DNA of 36,846 nucleotides. Source: an uncultured Blautia sp. (GTDB lineage: Bacteria > Bacillota > Clostridia > Lachnospirales > Lachnospiraceae). The stretch lies in NCBI RefSeq assembly GCF_934371575.1, contig NZ_CAKRNY010000037.1:1-36846 (forward strand). The letters are read 5' to 3'. The notes beneath the pieces are model-generated. The model did no database searches. It worked only from the letters and a program-made list of their open reading frames with translations, and had not been told where the DNA came from. The position numbers and the translations under genes are program-made. Positions 7,755 through 15,397 of this stretch are shown here, in pieces. Positions within the stretch are counted from its first letter, which is position 1; every line of letters starts with the position of its first letter.

Positions 7755-9935
7755 ATGTCAATTACCTTTAATTCATCCAACAGAATTTTTACTCTTAATA
7801 CGGCTCACACTACCTATCAGATGCAGGCAGACGCAAAGGGATATCTGCTTCACCTGTATTATGGAGCCAGAACTGCCGGAGAAATGGATTATCTTCTTAC
7901 ATATGCAGACAGAGGATTTTCCGGAAATCCCAATTCGGCAGGAAGCGACAGAACATATTCATTGGATGCACTGCCACAGGAATATCCTTCACTCGGCACC
8001 GGAGATTTCCGAAATTATGCCTTGAATATTCAGAATGCAGACGGTTCCCAGTGCTGTAATCCGGTTTACATAAGCCATAAAATCACCTCTGGAAAATACA
8101 TTCTGAAAGGTCTTCCGGCAGTCCGTGCAGAAGAAAAAGAAGCAGAAACACTGGAAATTGTGCTGGCAGATGCAGTTACAAATGTAGAAATCCATCTGCT
8201 CTATGGTGTACTGGAAAAAGAGGATATTATTACCAGAAGTGTTGTAATTAAAAATGCCGGTGAATCAAAGATTACTGTGAAAAAAGCACAGTCTGCGTGT
8301 CTGGATTTTCTTCATGGAGAGTATGATCTGATCAGATTTTACGGCAGACATGCCATGGAAAGAAACATGGAGCGTACACCTGTTTCCCATGGAAGCATCC
8401 GTATTGGAAGCCGCCGTGGAACCTCCAGTCATCAGTATAATCCAGGGGTGATCCTTGCCGGAAAAAACACTACAGAGGACAGTGGAAGCTGTTATGGAAT
8501 GCTGTTTGTATACAGTGGAAATTTCCTTATGGAGGCAGAAAAAGATCAGTACGACCAGACCAGAATCCAGATGGGGCTGACGGATGAACTGTTTGAATAT
8601 CCTCTTGAGGCAGGTGCGGAATTCACAGCTCCGGAGGTTATTTTGTCTTATACGAACAGAGGTCTTTCCAGACTTTCCCAGCAGTATCACCATTGCATTA
8701 TGAATCATATCTGCCGTGGAAAATATGTCCATGCAAACAGACCGGTTCTGATCAACAGCTGGGAAGCAGCGTATTTTGACTTTACAGGAGATACTATTGC
8801 AGAGCTTGCAAAGCAGGCAAAAGAGCTGGGAATTGACATGGTCGTTATGGATGACGGCTGGTTTGGAAAACGCAATGACGACAATTCTTCTCTTGGAGAC
8901 TGGTATGTAAACGAAGAAAAATTAGGCGGAACTCTTTCTGATCTGATCCAGAGAGTAAATGCAGAAGGTGTGAAATTCGGTATCTGGATTGAGCCGGAAA
9001 TGGTAAATGAAGATAGCGATCTTTACAGAAAACATCCGGACTGGGCGATTACAATTCCAGGTCGGAATCCTGTCCGTTCCAGAAATCAGCTGCTCCTTGA
9101 TTTTTCCAGAAAAGAAGTCCGTGATGAGATATTCAGACAGATTTGTGAAATGCTGGATCAGGGAAATATAGAGTATATTAAATGGGATATGAACCGCAGT
9201 ATGTCTGATGTTTATGCTTCAAATGTAAGCTATGATTATGTTCTTGGAGTATATGAATTTCTGGAAAAGCTTATCAGCCGTTACCCGGAAATTCTTATTG
9301 AAGGCTGCAGCGGAGGCGGTGGAAGATTTGATGCAGGTATGCTGTATTATACTCCTCAGATCTGGTGCAGTGACAATACAGACGCCATCAATCGTACTCG
9401 GATTCAGTATGGTACATCCTTCTTTTATCCGGTGGCTGCAATGGGCGCTCATGTATCAGCGGTGCCAAACCACCAGACCGGAAGAGTGACAAAATTGCAT
9501 ACAAGAGGTGTGGCTGCAATGTCCGGAACATTTGGATATGAATTGAATCCGACTCTTTTAAGTGCAGAGGAAAAAGAAGAAATCCGCACTCAGCTGGCGA
9601 AATACCGTGAACATCAGGAGCTGATCCGTGAGGGTATTTATTACCGCCTTTCCAATCCGTTCAGAGACGAACTGGCTGCCTGGATGATGGTTTCAGAAGA
9701 CCAGGCTCAGGCTCTTGTAAATGTAATAAGACTGAGTGCAGAAGCCAATTCTCCTGCTGCTTATGTAACTTTAAGGGGCCTTGATGAGACTGCTTTGTAT
9801 CTTGAAAAAAACACCGGAAAATTATATGCTGGTGCAGCTCTGATGGAGGCTGGAATGCCTCTTCCGGCAGCAAACGGAGAGTACGAAGCGTATCAGATCG
9901 TTCTGCAGAAAGCAGATTACGCAGCAGTCTCATAA
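7755..9935 (+). CDS. aga: GH36 alpha-galactosidase
   Basis: The 726-residue length matches bacterial GH36 enzymes. AGGAGG at 7738-7743 precedes the ATG. The beta-sandwich N-terminal domain is followed by a TIM barrel with INSWEAAYFDF, VMDDGWFG and GIWIEPEMV. KWDMNR supplies the expected nucleophile Asp478, and WCSDNTDA the acid/base Asp540; EGCSGGGGRFD lies between them. No signal peptide, so it acts in the cytoplasm, removing terminal alpha-1,6-galactose from melibiose, raffinose or stachyose-like sugars imported by a transporter not present here. The gene stands alone beside its AraC regulator. Its stop is only 17 bases from the convergent flavodiiron gene stop and I see no strong terminator between them, so the two transcripts may overlap. 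Confidence 0.96.
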   Translation: MSITFNSSNRIFTLNTAHTTYQMQADAKGYLLHLYYGARTAGEMDYLLTYADRGFSGNPNSAGSDRTYSLDALPQEYPSLGTGDFRNYALNIQNADGSQCCNPVYISHKITSGKYILKGLPAVRAEEKEAETLEIVLADAVTNVEIHLLYGVLEKEDIITRSVVIKNAGESKITVKKAQSACLDFLHGEYDLIRFYGRHAMERNMERTPVSHGSIRIGSRRGTSSHQYNPGVILAGKNTTEDSGSCYGMLFVYSGNFLMEAEKDQYDQTRIQMGLTDELFEYPLEAGAEFTAPEVILSYTNRGLSRLSQQYHHCIMNHICRGKYVHANRPVLINSWEAAYFDFTGDTIAELAKQAKELGIDMVVMDDGWFGKRNDDNSSLGDWYVNEEKLGGTLSDLIQRVNAEGVKFGIWIEPEMVNEDSDLYRKHPDWAITIPGRNPVRSRNQLLLDFSRKEVRDEIFRQICEMLDQGNIEYIKWDMNRSMSDVYASNVSYDYVLGVYEFLEKLISRYPEILIEGCSGGGGRFDAGMLYYTPQIWCSDNTDAINRTRIQYGTSFFYPVAAMGAHVSAVPNHQTGRVTKLHTRGVAAMSGTFGYELNPTLLSAEEKEEIRTQLAKYREHQELIREGIYYRLSNPFRDELAAWMMVSEDQAQALVNVIRLSAEANSPAAYVTLRGLDETALYLEKNTGKLYAGAALMEAGMPLPAANGEYEAYQIVLQKADYAAVS

Positions 9936-9952
9936 GGCTTATAAATATCTGA

Positions 9953-11743
9953 TTAGTTGATTGGTTCGAAATCGGCAGCACCATGCTTACACAGTGGGCA
10001 AATAAAGTCTTCCGGAAGCTCGTCGCCTTCGTAGATATATCCGCAGACCTTGCAGACGAAGCCTTTTTTGCCCTCTGTTTCCGGTTTTGGTTTTACATTT
10101 TTCTGGTAATAGGTGTACGTCATAGTGTCAAGATCATTCATAACACGGGCTTCTGTAACGCTGCAGATGAACATTCCGTGAGTGCCCAGATCTACATATT
10201 GCTCGACCTTCAGGGACATAAATGCGTTGATATATTTGTCCAGGAAAACCAGCCCGTTATCAGAACGATAAACCTTCTGACCGGCAAATTTATCCACGCT
10301 GCGTCCTGACTGGAAACCAAACTGCTGGAAGACAGAGAACGGTGCATCTACGGACAGACAGTTTACGTTGAGGACGCCAGTCTGTTTGATTACATGATGC
10401 GAGTAATTTGCCTTGTTGATGTTTACTGCAATGCGGTTAGGAGTGTCCGTGAGCTGGGTTACAGTATTGACGATCAGTCCGTTGTCTTTTTTGCCGTCAT
10501 TGGAGGTAACTACATAAAGACCGTATCCGATTCTGAAAAGGGCTGTCATATCGTTCTTGTTTGCCAGCTCATCACTCTGGGCAATGTACTCTTTACAGAG
10601 CTCGTCAGTCATTTTTTCTAACTGATCTCTGTTTTCCTGATTTACAGCGGAAAGGATTTTTACAGTAGTGTCAAGCCAGTTGATTTTCTTGCACTTGGAA
10701 AGCATTTCTTTCATGATCTTGGCCGCCAGAGGTGCCCAGGAACCATTTTCAATAAGGCCCACCGTGCGGTTCTGGAAATTATGTTCCACCAGACGAGTGA
10801 TGTAGTCGTGCATAAAAGGATAAATGCTTGCATTATAAGTGGTGGTAGCCAGAATCAGCTTGCTGTAGCGGAATGCGTCAGACAGAGCCTGTGACATGTC
10901 GTCTCTTGCAAGGTCATAAACAACAACCTTGGGGCAGCCTTTGCTGCGAAGTTTGTCTGCCAGCATTTCCACGGCTTTTTTTGTGTGACCGTAAACGGAG
11001 GTGTAGGCAATCACAATTCCCTCAGTTTCCGGAGTGTAAGAGGACCATGTGTCATAAAGTCCAATATAATGTCCAAGGTTTTCGTTAAGAACCGGTCCGT
11101 GCAGAGGACAAATGACCTGAATGTCCAGTCCGGCTGCGACTTTAAGCAGATTCTGAACCTGCGGACCGTATTTCCCAACAATTCCAATGAAATATCTGCG
11201 TGCCTCATCGTCCCAGTCTTCTTCCACATCAAGGGCACCGAATTTTCCAAAACCATCTGCAGAGAAAAGTACCTTGTCGGTGCTGTCATAAGTTACCATA
11301 ACTTCCGGCCAGTGTACCATAGGGGCAAAAACAAAGGTCAGATTGTGATTTCCAAGGCTGAGAGTGCCTCCATTTGTTACTTCCAGTTTCTGTCCTTCCA
11401 GGTCAAGGTCAAAGAAATTGCGGATCATATTGAAGGTTTTTGCATTTGCAACAACTGTAGTTTCCGGGTAAACCTTCAGGAAGTTTGCTACATTTGCTGC
11501 GTGGTCCGGCTCCATATGCTGTACGATCAGGTAATCCGGCTGGCGGCCTTCCAGAATTCGGTCCAGATTATCCAGCCATTCGTGAGTGAAATTTGCATCT
11601 ACAGTGTCCATAACGGCGATTTTTTCATCCAGGATCACATAGGAATTGTAAGCCATGCCGTTTGGAACTTTATACTGTCCTTCGAAAAGGTCAATCTGGT
11701 GATCATTTACGCCTGCATATCTGATAGTGTCTGTGATTTTCAT
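9953..11743 (-). CDS. fprA: Flavodiiron protein FprA fused to a flavin reductase-rubredoxin (Hrb-like) module
   Basis: A 596-residue protein with four domains. (1) A metallo-beta-lactamase-like diiron core with every ligand in place: His76, Glu78, Asp80, His81 (HMEPDH), His144, Asp163, His215. (2) A flavodoxin domain from about residue 242 (IVIAYTSVYGHTKKAVEML). (3) A flavin-reductase-like domain from about residue 405 (LYVVTSNDGKKDNGLIVN). (4) A C-terminal rubredoxin with CKVCGYIYEG and CPLCKHG. The known role of the family is four-electron reduction of O2 to water, or NO to N2O, in anaerobes. In Moorella the last two domains form a separate protein, Hrb, which passes NAD(P)H electrons to FprA; here all are in one chain. 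AGGAG at 11756-11760 supports the start. It is divergent from a Crp/Fnr regulator gene. Confidence 0.95.
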   Translation of the reverse strand: MKITDTIRYAGVNDHQIDLFEGQYKVPNGMAYNSYVILDEKIAVMDTVDANFTHEWLDNLDRILEGRQPDYLIVQHMEPDHAANVANFLKVYPETTVVANAKTFNMIRNFFDLDLEGQKLEVTNGGTLSLGNHNLTFVFAPMVHWPEVMVTYDSTDKVLFSADGFGKFGALDVEEDWDDEARRYFIGIVGKYGPQVQNLLKVAAGLDIQVICPLHGPVLNENLGHYIGLYDTWSSYTPETEGIVIAYTSVYGHTKKAVEMLADKLRSKGCPKVVVYDLARDDMSQALSDAFRYSKLILATTTYNASIYPFMHDYITRLVEHNFQNRTVGLIENGSWAPLAAKIMKEMLSKCKKINWLDTTVKILSAVNQENRDQLEKMTDELCKEYIAQSDELANKNDMTALFRIGYGLYVVTSNDGKKDNGLIVNTVTQLTDTPNRIAVNINKANYSHHVIKQTGVLNVNCLSVDAPFSVFQQFGFQSGRSVDKFAGQKVYRSDNGLVFLDKYINAFMSLKVEQYVDLGTHGMFICSVTEARVMNDLDTMTYTYYQKNVKPKPETEGKKGFVCKVCGYIYEGDELPEDFICPLCKHGAADFEPIN

Positions 11744-11841
11744 ATGGTTTTTCGTCTCCTTTTTTTAGATGGTTTATTGTTTGAAATTCTGGCAGTGATT
11801 ATTTATTTTCTGAGATTTTGTTATTTCTTTAAGATAATCTT

Positions 11842-11847
11842 AGTATA
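11842..11847 (-). promoter_or_regulatory. -10 box of fprA, next to a 13-bp palindrome
   Basis: TATACT on the minus strand predicts a start near 11835. The -35 position (11865-11870) reads CAGATT, a poor match, suggesting an activator is needed. The palindrome TAAGATAATCTTA (11830-11842) covers the predicted start and could be a second operator. Confidence 0.55.
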
Positions 11848-11868
11848 ACCAATTTATGGGAGAAAATC

Positions 11869-11884
11869 TGTTGCAAATACAACA
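11869..11884. promoter_or_regulatory. Crp/Fnr-format palindrome TGTTG-N6-CAACA
   Basis: Perfect 5+5 palindrome with a 6-base spacer, the same format as the Crp site TGTGA-N6-TCACA. Its centre (11876.5) is at -41.5 from the fprA start predicted from the -10 box, the classic class II activator position. It also covers the -35 box of the adjacent regulator gene. Confidence 0.6.
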
Positions 11885-11898
11885 AAAAGGTGTATTCT
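11871..11898 (+). promoter_or_regulatory. Promoter of the Crp/Fnr-type regulator gene
   Basis: TTGCAA (11871-11876), 16-base spacer, TATTCT (11893-11898). The -35 box lies inside the palindrome at 11869-11884, so the regulator probably represses itself. Confidence 0.55.
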
Positions 11899-11939
11899 AT
11901 AAGAAGATTGCTATAAAATAGTAGAAAGGAATGGCAAAA

Positions 11940-12584
11940 ATGACCCCGGTGACACTTTTTTCATATATAACTCCGGAAGAGCAGGAGCGCATGCGCGTCT
12001 GTTTTTGTATGCGTGAGGTGGTTTATCAGAATAACGAGATGATCATGGAATATGCCAGTTCCATGAAAAAAATAGGTCTGATCCTGGAAGGCCAGGCAGC
12101 TCTTTATTGCTGTGATGAAGAAGGAAACCAGTATATGCTGGACGATCTGAAAAAGGACAGCGTTTTTGGTGAGCCCTTTCTTTTGCCAGAGGAATCCCAG
12201 CATTACTATGTCTGTGCAAAAGCAGCCACAAAAGTGCTGTTTATTGATTATGAGCATGTAATTAAGCGCTGTGAAAATGCCTGCCGCTTTCACAGTCAGC
12301 TGGTAAGCAACCTGCTCCAGATGATCGCCATGCGTGCCAGCCAGCAGGCCAGCCGGATCTACGTACTCTCCAGAAACAGCACCCGAAAGAAGATCATGGC
12401 CTATTTGAATTCCATCGCTGCAGAAAAACAGACGAAAACAGTTACCTTGCCCATGTCCTACACTACCCTTGCCGAATACCTCAGCGTAGACCGCAGCGCC
12501 ATGATGAGAGAATTGAAGAACCTGACAGATGAAGGGGTTATAGAACGAGATGGGAAAAAGCTGCGGATTCTGGATGGCGAATAA
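11940..12584 (+). CDS. Crp/Fnr-family transcription regulator
   Basis: The start is placed at 11940 (MTPVTLF), 9 bases after AAAGGA (11925-11930); the in-frame ATG at 11931 directly abuts that site and is less likely. The 214-residue product has a cyclic-nucleotide-binding-type beta-barrel (residues about 10-120; IGLILEGQAALYCCDEEG, DSVFGEPFLL), a long linking helix, and a C-terminal winged helix (YTTLAEYLSVDRSAMMREL, then GVIERDGKKLRIL). Several cysteines (CFC near residue 20, CC near 70, CENAC near 115) could serve redox sensing, but no classic Fnr cluster spacing is evident. Being divergent from fprA, it most likely controls the O2/NO response. The signal it senses is unknown. Confidence 0.9.
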   Translation: MTPVTLFSYITPEEQERMRVCFCMREVVYQNNEMIMEYASSMKKIGLILEGQAALYCCDEEGNQYMLDDLKKDSVFGEPFLLPEESQHYYVCAKAATKVLFIDYEHVIKRCENACRFHSQLVSNLLQMIAMRASQQASRIYVLSRNSTRKKIMAYLNSIAAEKQTKTVTLPMSYTTLAEYLSVDRSAMMRELKNLTDEGVIERDGKKLRILDGE

Positions 12585-12612
12585 AGAAGATTTATAGTTA
12601 TTTAATATCTTA

Positions 12613-12657
12613 CTGATTGACTTAGCCCGCACTTGAGAGTTATACTAAGTCAATCAG
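12613..12657. repeat. Perfect 13-bp inverted repeat after the Crp/Fnr gene
   Basis: CTGATTGACTTAG (12613-12625) and its exact reverse complement (12645-12657), 19-base loop. There is no T run after it, so it is not a standard terminator. The rest of 12658-12857 is AT-rich and I see nothing else in it. Confidence 0.7.
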
Positions 12658-12857
12658 ATATCTGAAAATCATTTGGAATTTCAATTTAAAGTCTAATTTT
12701 TGTCAGTGTGGTCAGATCGACCTGGTAACTCAATTTTAACAACATAAATAGGAATAAAGCACTTGTATTAGTATGTGTATAGATATATAATAAAAATATA
12801 AAATGTATATCGATAAGAAATACAAATGAATAAGTGTAATATTCCGGAAAGGAGCTT

Positions 12858-13010
12858 ATGCAGCCACAGAATGCGGTTTCTATAGAGTTTTTTAAGAACC
12901 CGAAACGGTTTGCAGATCTTTTAAATGGTTGTTTTTTCATAGGTGGTAACTGCATTGCTGAAACTTTTTCAATTGCTTACAATATAGTTATTACTGGCGA
13001 ACGATGTTAA
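12858..13010 (+). pseudogene. Remnant of an Rpn/PDDEXK transposase-like gene (N-terminus only)
   Basis: A 50-codon reading frame with AGGAG (12849-12853) before its ATG. The start MQPQNAVSIEFFKNPKRFAD followed by LLNGCFFIGG matches, from memory, the N-terminus of the Rpn recombination-promoting nuclease/putative transposase family common in Lachnospiraceae, which is normally about 300 residues. After about residue 33 the likeness is lost (SIAYNIVITGERC, stop). None of the nuclease motif region remains. The family call rests on this short stretch. Confidence 0.5.
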
Positions 13011-13046
13011 TAATATTTTGTTGCAGGAAAATTCTCTAAAATCCAG

Positions 13047-13075
13047 TTGACGTAACCCGATTTCTACAACATAAT
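13047..13075 (+). promoter_or_regulatory. Promoter of the ribokinase gene
   Basis: TTGACG (13047-13052), 17-base spacer, CATAAT (13070-13075). Leader of about 58 bases to the start codon. Confidence 0.6.
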
Positions 13076-13139
13076 ATAGTCATAATCGTTGCAGGACAAA
13101 GTCTGCGCGGCAAAAGCGAAACGACATGGAGGGTTTTAC

Positions 13140-14030
13140 ATGAAGGTACTAAATTACGGTTCATTAAATGTGGACTACGTTTATTCCGTAGACCACATTA
13201 TTGTTGGTGGCGAGACACAGCATTCATCCAAGCTGGAGGTTTTCAGCGGCGGAAAAGGTCTGAACCAGTCCATTGCTCTGGCGAAAGCAGGGGTTCCGGT
13301 TTATCATGCAGGAATTGTTGGGGATGACGGTGACATTCTTCTGGAGGCATGTAAAGAAGCAGGTGTAAACACCAAATACATCCGCAGGCTTCCTGTAAAA
13401 GGCGGCCACACCATGATACAGGTGGATAAGAAAGCCCAGAACTGCATCATTCTCTACGGTGGAACAAATCAGATGCAGACCAGAGAATTTGTAGACGAAG
13501 TTCTGGCAGATTTTGGCGAAGGAGATTATCTGATCCTGCAGAATGAGATTAACATGCTGGACTACATCATCGATCAGGCTTATGCGAAAAAGATGAAGAT
13601 CGTTATGAATCCGTCGCCATTTGACGACAAGCTGAATTCCTGTGATCTTGGCAAGGTTTACCTGTTTTTGGTAAATGAAATCGAAGGTGAACAGATCACC
13701 GGATGCAAGGACAAAGATCAGATTCTGGATGCCCTTGCGGCGAAATTCCCAAATGCCCGTTTTGTACTCACGCTTGGAAGCGATGGTGCTGTTTACTACG
13801 ATGGCAGCGAAAAAGTATTTCAGGATATTTTTAAGGTAAAGGCTGTGGATACTACGGCAGCAGGTGATACCTTTACCGGATATTTTATTGCAGCAACTCT
13901 TGAGGGAAGATCCATTCAGGAAGCTTTAAGAATGGCTGCGAAGGCATCTTCCATTGCTGTATCAAGACCGGGTGCTACTCCGTCTATCCCTACAGCAGAT
14001 GAGGTGAAGAAAGAGCTGGGAATAATGTAG
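13140..14030 (+). CDS. rbsK: Ribokinase-like PfkB sugar kinase
   Basis: A 296-residue kinase; the start at 13140 has GGAGGG about 7 bases upstream, while the in-frame ATG at 13089 has none. PfkB signatures: an N-terminal NYGSLNVDYVYSVDHI strand, GGKGLNQSIALAKAG, and the C-terminal DTTAAGDTFTGYF containing the catalytic base Asp243. The family phosphorylates ribose or related sugars with ATP in the cytoplasm. It lies upstream of an rbsB-type transport operon but is separated from it by a terminator, so it has its own promoter yet probably the same pathway. Ribose is the likely substrate because of the rbsD gene downstream; DTTAAGD instead of the usual DTxGAGD is a small deviation, so a different pentose or a nucleoside cannot be excluded. 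Confidence 0.88.
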   Translation: MKVLNYGSLNVDYVYSVDHIIVGGETQHSSKLEVFSGGKGLNQSIALAKAGVPVYHAGIVGDDGDILLEACKEAGVNTKYIRRLPVKGGHTMIQVDKKAQNCIILYGGTNQMQTREFVDEVLADFGEGDYLILQNEINMLDYIIDQAYAKKMKIVMNPSPFDDKLNSCDLGKVYLFLVNEIEGEQITGCKDKDQILDALAAKFPNARFVLTLGSDGAVYYDGSEKVFQDIFKVKAVDTTAAGDTFTGYFIAATLEGRSIQEALRMAAKASSIAVSRPGATPSIPTADEVKKELGIM

Positions 14031-14052
14031 TGAATAAAATAAAGAAAAAAAC

Positions 14053-14090
14053 TATGGGAGCGGATAAAAATCTGCTCCCATAAATTTTTA
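14053..14090 (+). terminator. Terminator after the ribokinase gene
   Basis: TATGGGAGC (14053-14061) pairs with GCTCCCATA (14074-14082), followed by AATTTTTA. Confidence 0.9.
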
Positions 14091-14092
14091 CG

Positions 14093-14112
14093 TAAACATT
14101 TATATAAACATT
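14093..14112. promoter_or_regulatory. Distal operator: tandem TAAACATT half-sites
   Basis: TAAACATT at 14093-14100 and 14105-14112, 12 bp apart, just after the ribokinase terminator. The same pair in inverted orientation with the same 12-bp spacing covers the rbsB promoter 141 bp downstream. Confidence 0.55.
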
Positions 14113-14154
14113 TACATGAAAGAAAAGCGAAAAGTTGAAAAAACTTCTTTTTTA

Positions 14155-14170
14155 TAGTGAAAATTCACTA
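14155..14170. repeat. 7-bp inverted repeat between the two operator pairs
   Basis: TAGTGAA (14155-14161) and TTCACTA (14164-14170) separated by two bases. Its role is unknown; it may be another protein-binding site. Confidence 0.45.
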
Positions 14171-14229
14171 AAATACATATAAAAACATTGTGTATACATA
14201 CAAAATCACATATAAAACCAAAAAGGTTA

Positions 14230-14257
14230 TTGAAATGTTTACGCGAATGTTTATAAT
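14230..14257 (+). promoter_or_regulatory. rbsB operon promoter with overlapping proximal operator
   Basis: TTGAAA (14230-14235), 16-base spacer, TATAAT (14252-14257). The half-sites AATGTTTA at 14234-14241 and 14246-14253 fill the spacer, so a bound protein would block RNA polymerase. Confidence 0.75.
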
Positions 14258-14270
14258 TAAGTTATCAACA

Positions 14271-14290
14271 GTTCGGAGAGAGCACCGAAC
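14271..14290 (+). other. Leader hairpin of the rbsB operon
   Basis: GTTCGG (14271-14276) pairs with CCGAAC (14285-14290), 8-base loop, close to the predicted transcript 5' end. It may stabilise the mRNA; I see no riboswitch-like structure. Confidence 0.5.
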
Positions 14291-14326
14291 AAATCAGATC
14301 TTAATAAAATCAAGGAGGACGTAATT

Positions 14327-15310
14327 ATGAAAGCAAGAAAGGCAATGGCATTGGCTATGACAGCAGCTATGGTTGGAGGTTTAATGGCAGTTCCGGTAAT
14401 GGCAGAAGAGAATACCGAGTTACTTCCAGGCGGCGGAAGCAAGATTATTTACTGTATTACACCTTCCACATCCAATCCATTCTTTAACACAGAGCAGGTA
14501 ATTGCGAAACAGAAAGCTGAGGAGCTTGGATACGAAGTAAAGTGTGCATCTCATGATGATGACGCTGCTACACAGCTTGAACTTTTCGAAGCAGCTATCA
14601 ATGATGGCGCAGCAGCAATCATTTGCGACAATGCCGGTGCAGATGCTTCCATCGAAGCAGTTCAGAAAGCATATGATGCAGGAATCCCTACATTCCTTAT
14701 TGACCGTGAGATCAACCAGTCAGGACTTGCAGTAGCACAGATCGTAGCAGATAACGCACAGGGTGCAGCAGCAATCGCTGAAGTATGGGTTGAAGCAATG
14801 AACTATGAAGGCAAATATGCAGAGCTTCTTGGACTTGAGTCCGATACAAACTGCCAGGTTCGTTCTGACAACTATCATTCTGTAATTGATGAGTACGAAG
14901 ACCTTGAGATGGTAGCTCAGCAGTCTGCTAACTGGGATCAGACAGAAGCATATGAGAAGACAGAAGCAATCCTTCAGTCCAATCCGGAAATCACAGGTAT
15001 TATCTGCGGTAACGATACAATGGCATGCGGCGCTGTTCAGGCTTGTCTGGATGCAGGACGTAACGACATTAAGATCATCGGTCTTGACGGATCTGACGAA
15101 GCAAATGCTTACATCAAATCTGGTGATATGGTTGGTACAGCACTTCAGCAGATCGCTCTGATCACTGAGATGGCAGTTGAGCAGGCAGATGCTTACCTTA
15201 ACGGAACTGCTCCGGCAGAAGAGAAACAGCTTGTTCCTTGCGTTGCAATCACAGCTGATAACACAGATTGCCTGAATGCATTCGTTTATACAGAGCCAGA
15301 AGCTAAATAA
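14327..15310 (+). CDS. rbsB: RbsB-type sugar ABC transporter binding protein
   Basis: A 327-residue type I periplasmic-binding-fold protein (Peripla_BP_4-like). Signal peptide MKARKAMALAMTAAMVGG with a signal peptidase I site near VMA|EE. There is no lipobox cysteine, which is unusual for a Gram-positive binding protein. Mature landmarks: STSNPFFNTEQVIAKQKAEE, the FLIDREIN strand, GIICGNDTMACGAVQA and IIGLDGSDEA, typical of ribose/galactose-type receptors. AAGGAGG precedes the start. It is the first gene of the transport operon, separated from the next by an attenuator hairpin that would make it the most abundant product. Ribose is likely from the neighbouring rbsA, rbsC, rbsD and ribokinase genes, but the ligand is not proven by sequence. 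Confidence 0.92.
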   Translation: MKARKAMALAMTAAMVGGLMAVPVMAEENTELLPGGGSKIIYCITPSTSNPFFNTEQVIAKQKAEELGYEVKCASHDDDAATQLELFEAAINDGAAAIICDNAGADASIEAVQKAYDAGIPTFLIDREINQSGLAVAQIVADNAQGAAAIAEVWVEAMNYEGKYAELLGLESDTNCQVRSDNYHSVIDEYEDLEMVAQQSANWDQTEAYEKTEAILQSNPEITGIICGNDTMACGAVQACLDAGRNDIKIIGLDGSDEANAYIKSGDMVGTALQQIALITEMAVEQADAYLNGTAPAEEKQLVPCVAITADNTDCLNAFVYTEPEAK

Positions 15311-15344
15311 TCGGATTCTAAAGGGATAAACAGATTGACAATTG

Positions 15345-15374
15345 AAAGGCGGTGCGCCAGCGCCGCCTTTTATA
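15345..15374 (+). terminator. Intercistronic attenuator after rbsB
   Basis: An 11-bp GC-rich stem (15345-15355 with 15360-15370, one G-T pair), 4-base loop and a short T run (TTTTATAATA). The weak T run suggests partial termination, which would lower expression of the downstream genes relative to rbsB. Confidence 0.75.
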
Positions 15375-15397
15375 ATAGAAAGCAGGGAGAGATGATT

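Noticed and set aside
9936..9976. A possible tRNA T-loop-like GGTTCGAAAT near 9962
   Set aside because: No matching acceptor or anticodon arms; the bases encode the C-terminus of the rubredoxin domain on the minus strand.
10985..11848. A 287-codon plus-strand reading frame opposite fprA
   Set aside because: Antisense to a gene with all catalytic residues intact; no domain, no ribosome site.
14258..14326. A riboswitch in the rbsB leader
   Set aside because: Only a simple 6-bp hairpin is present in about 60 bases; too short and simple for a known riboswitch class.
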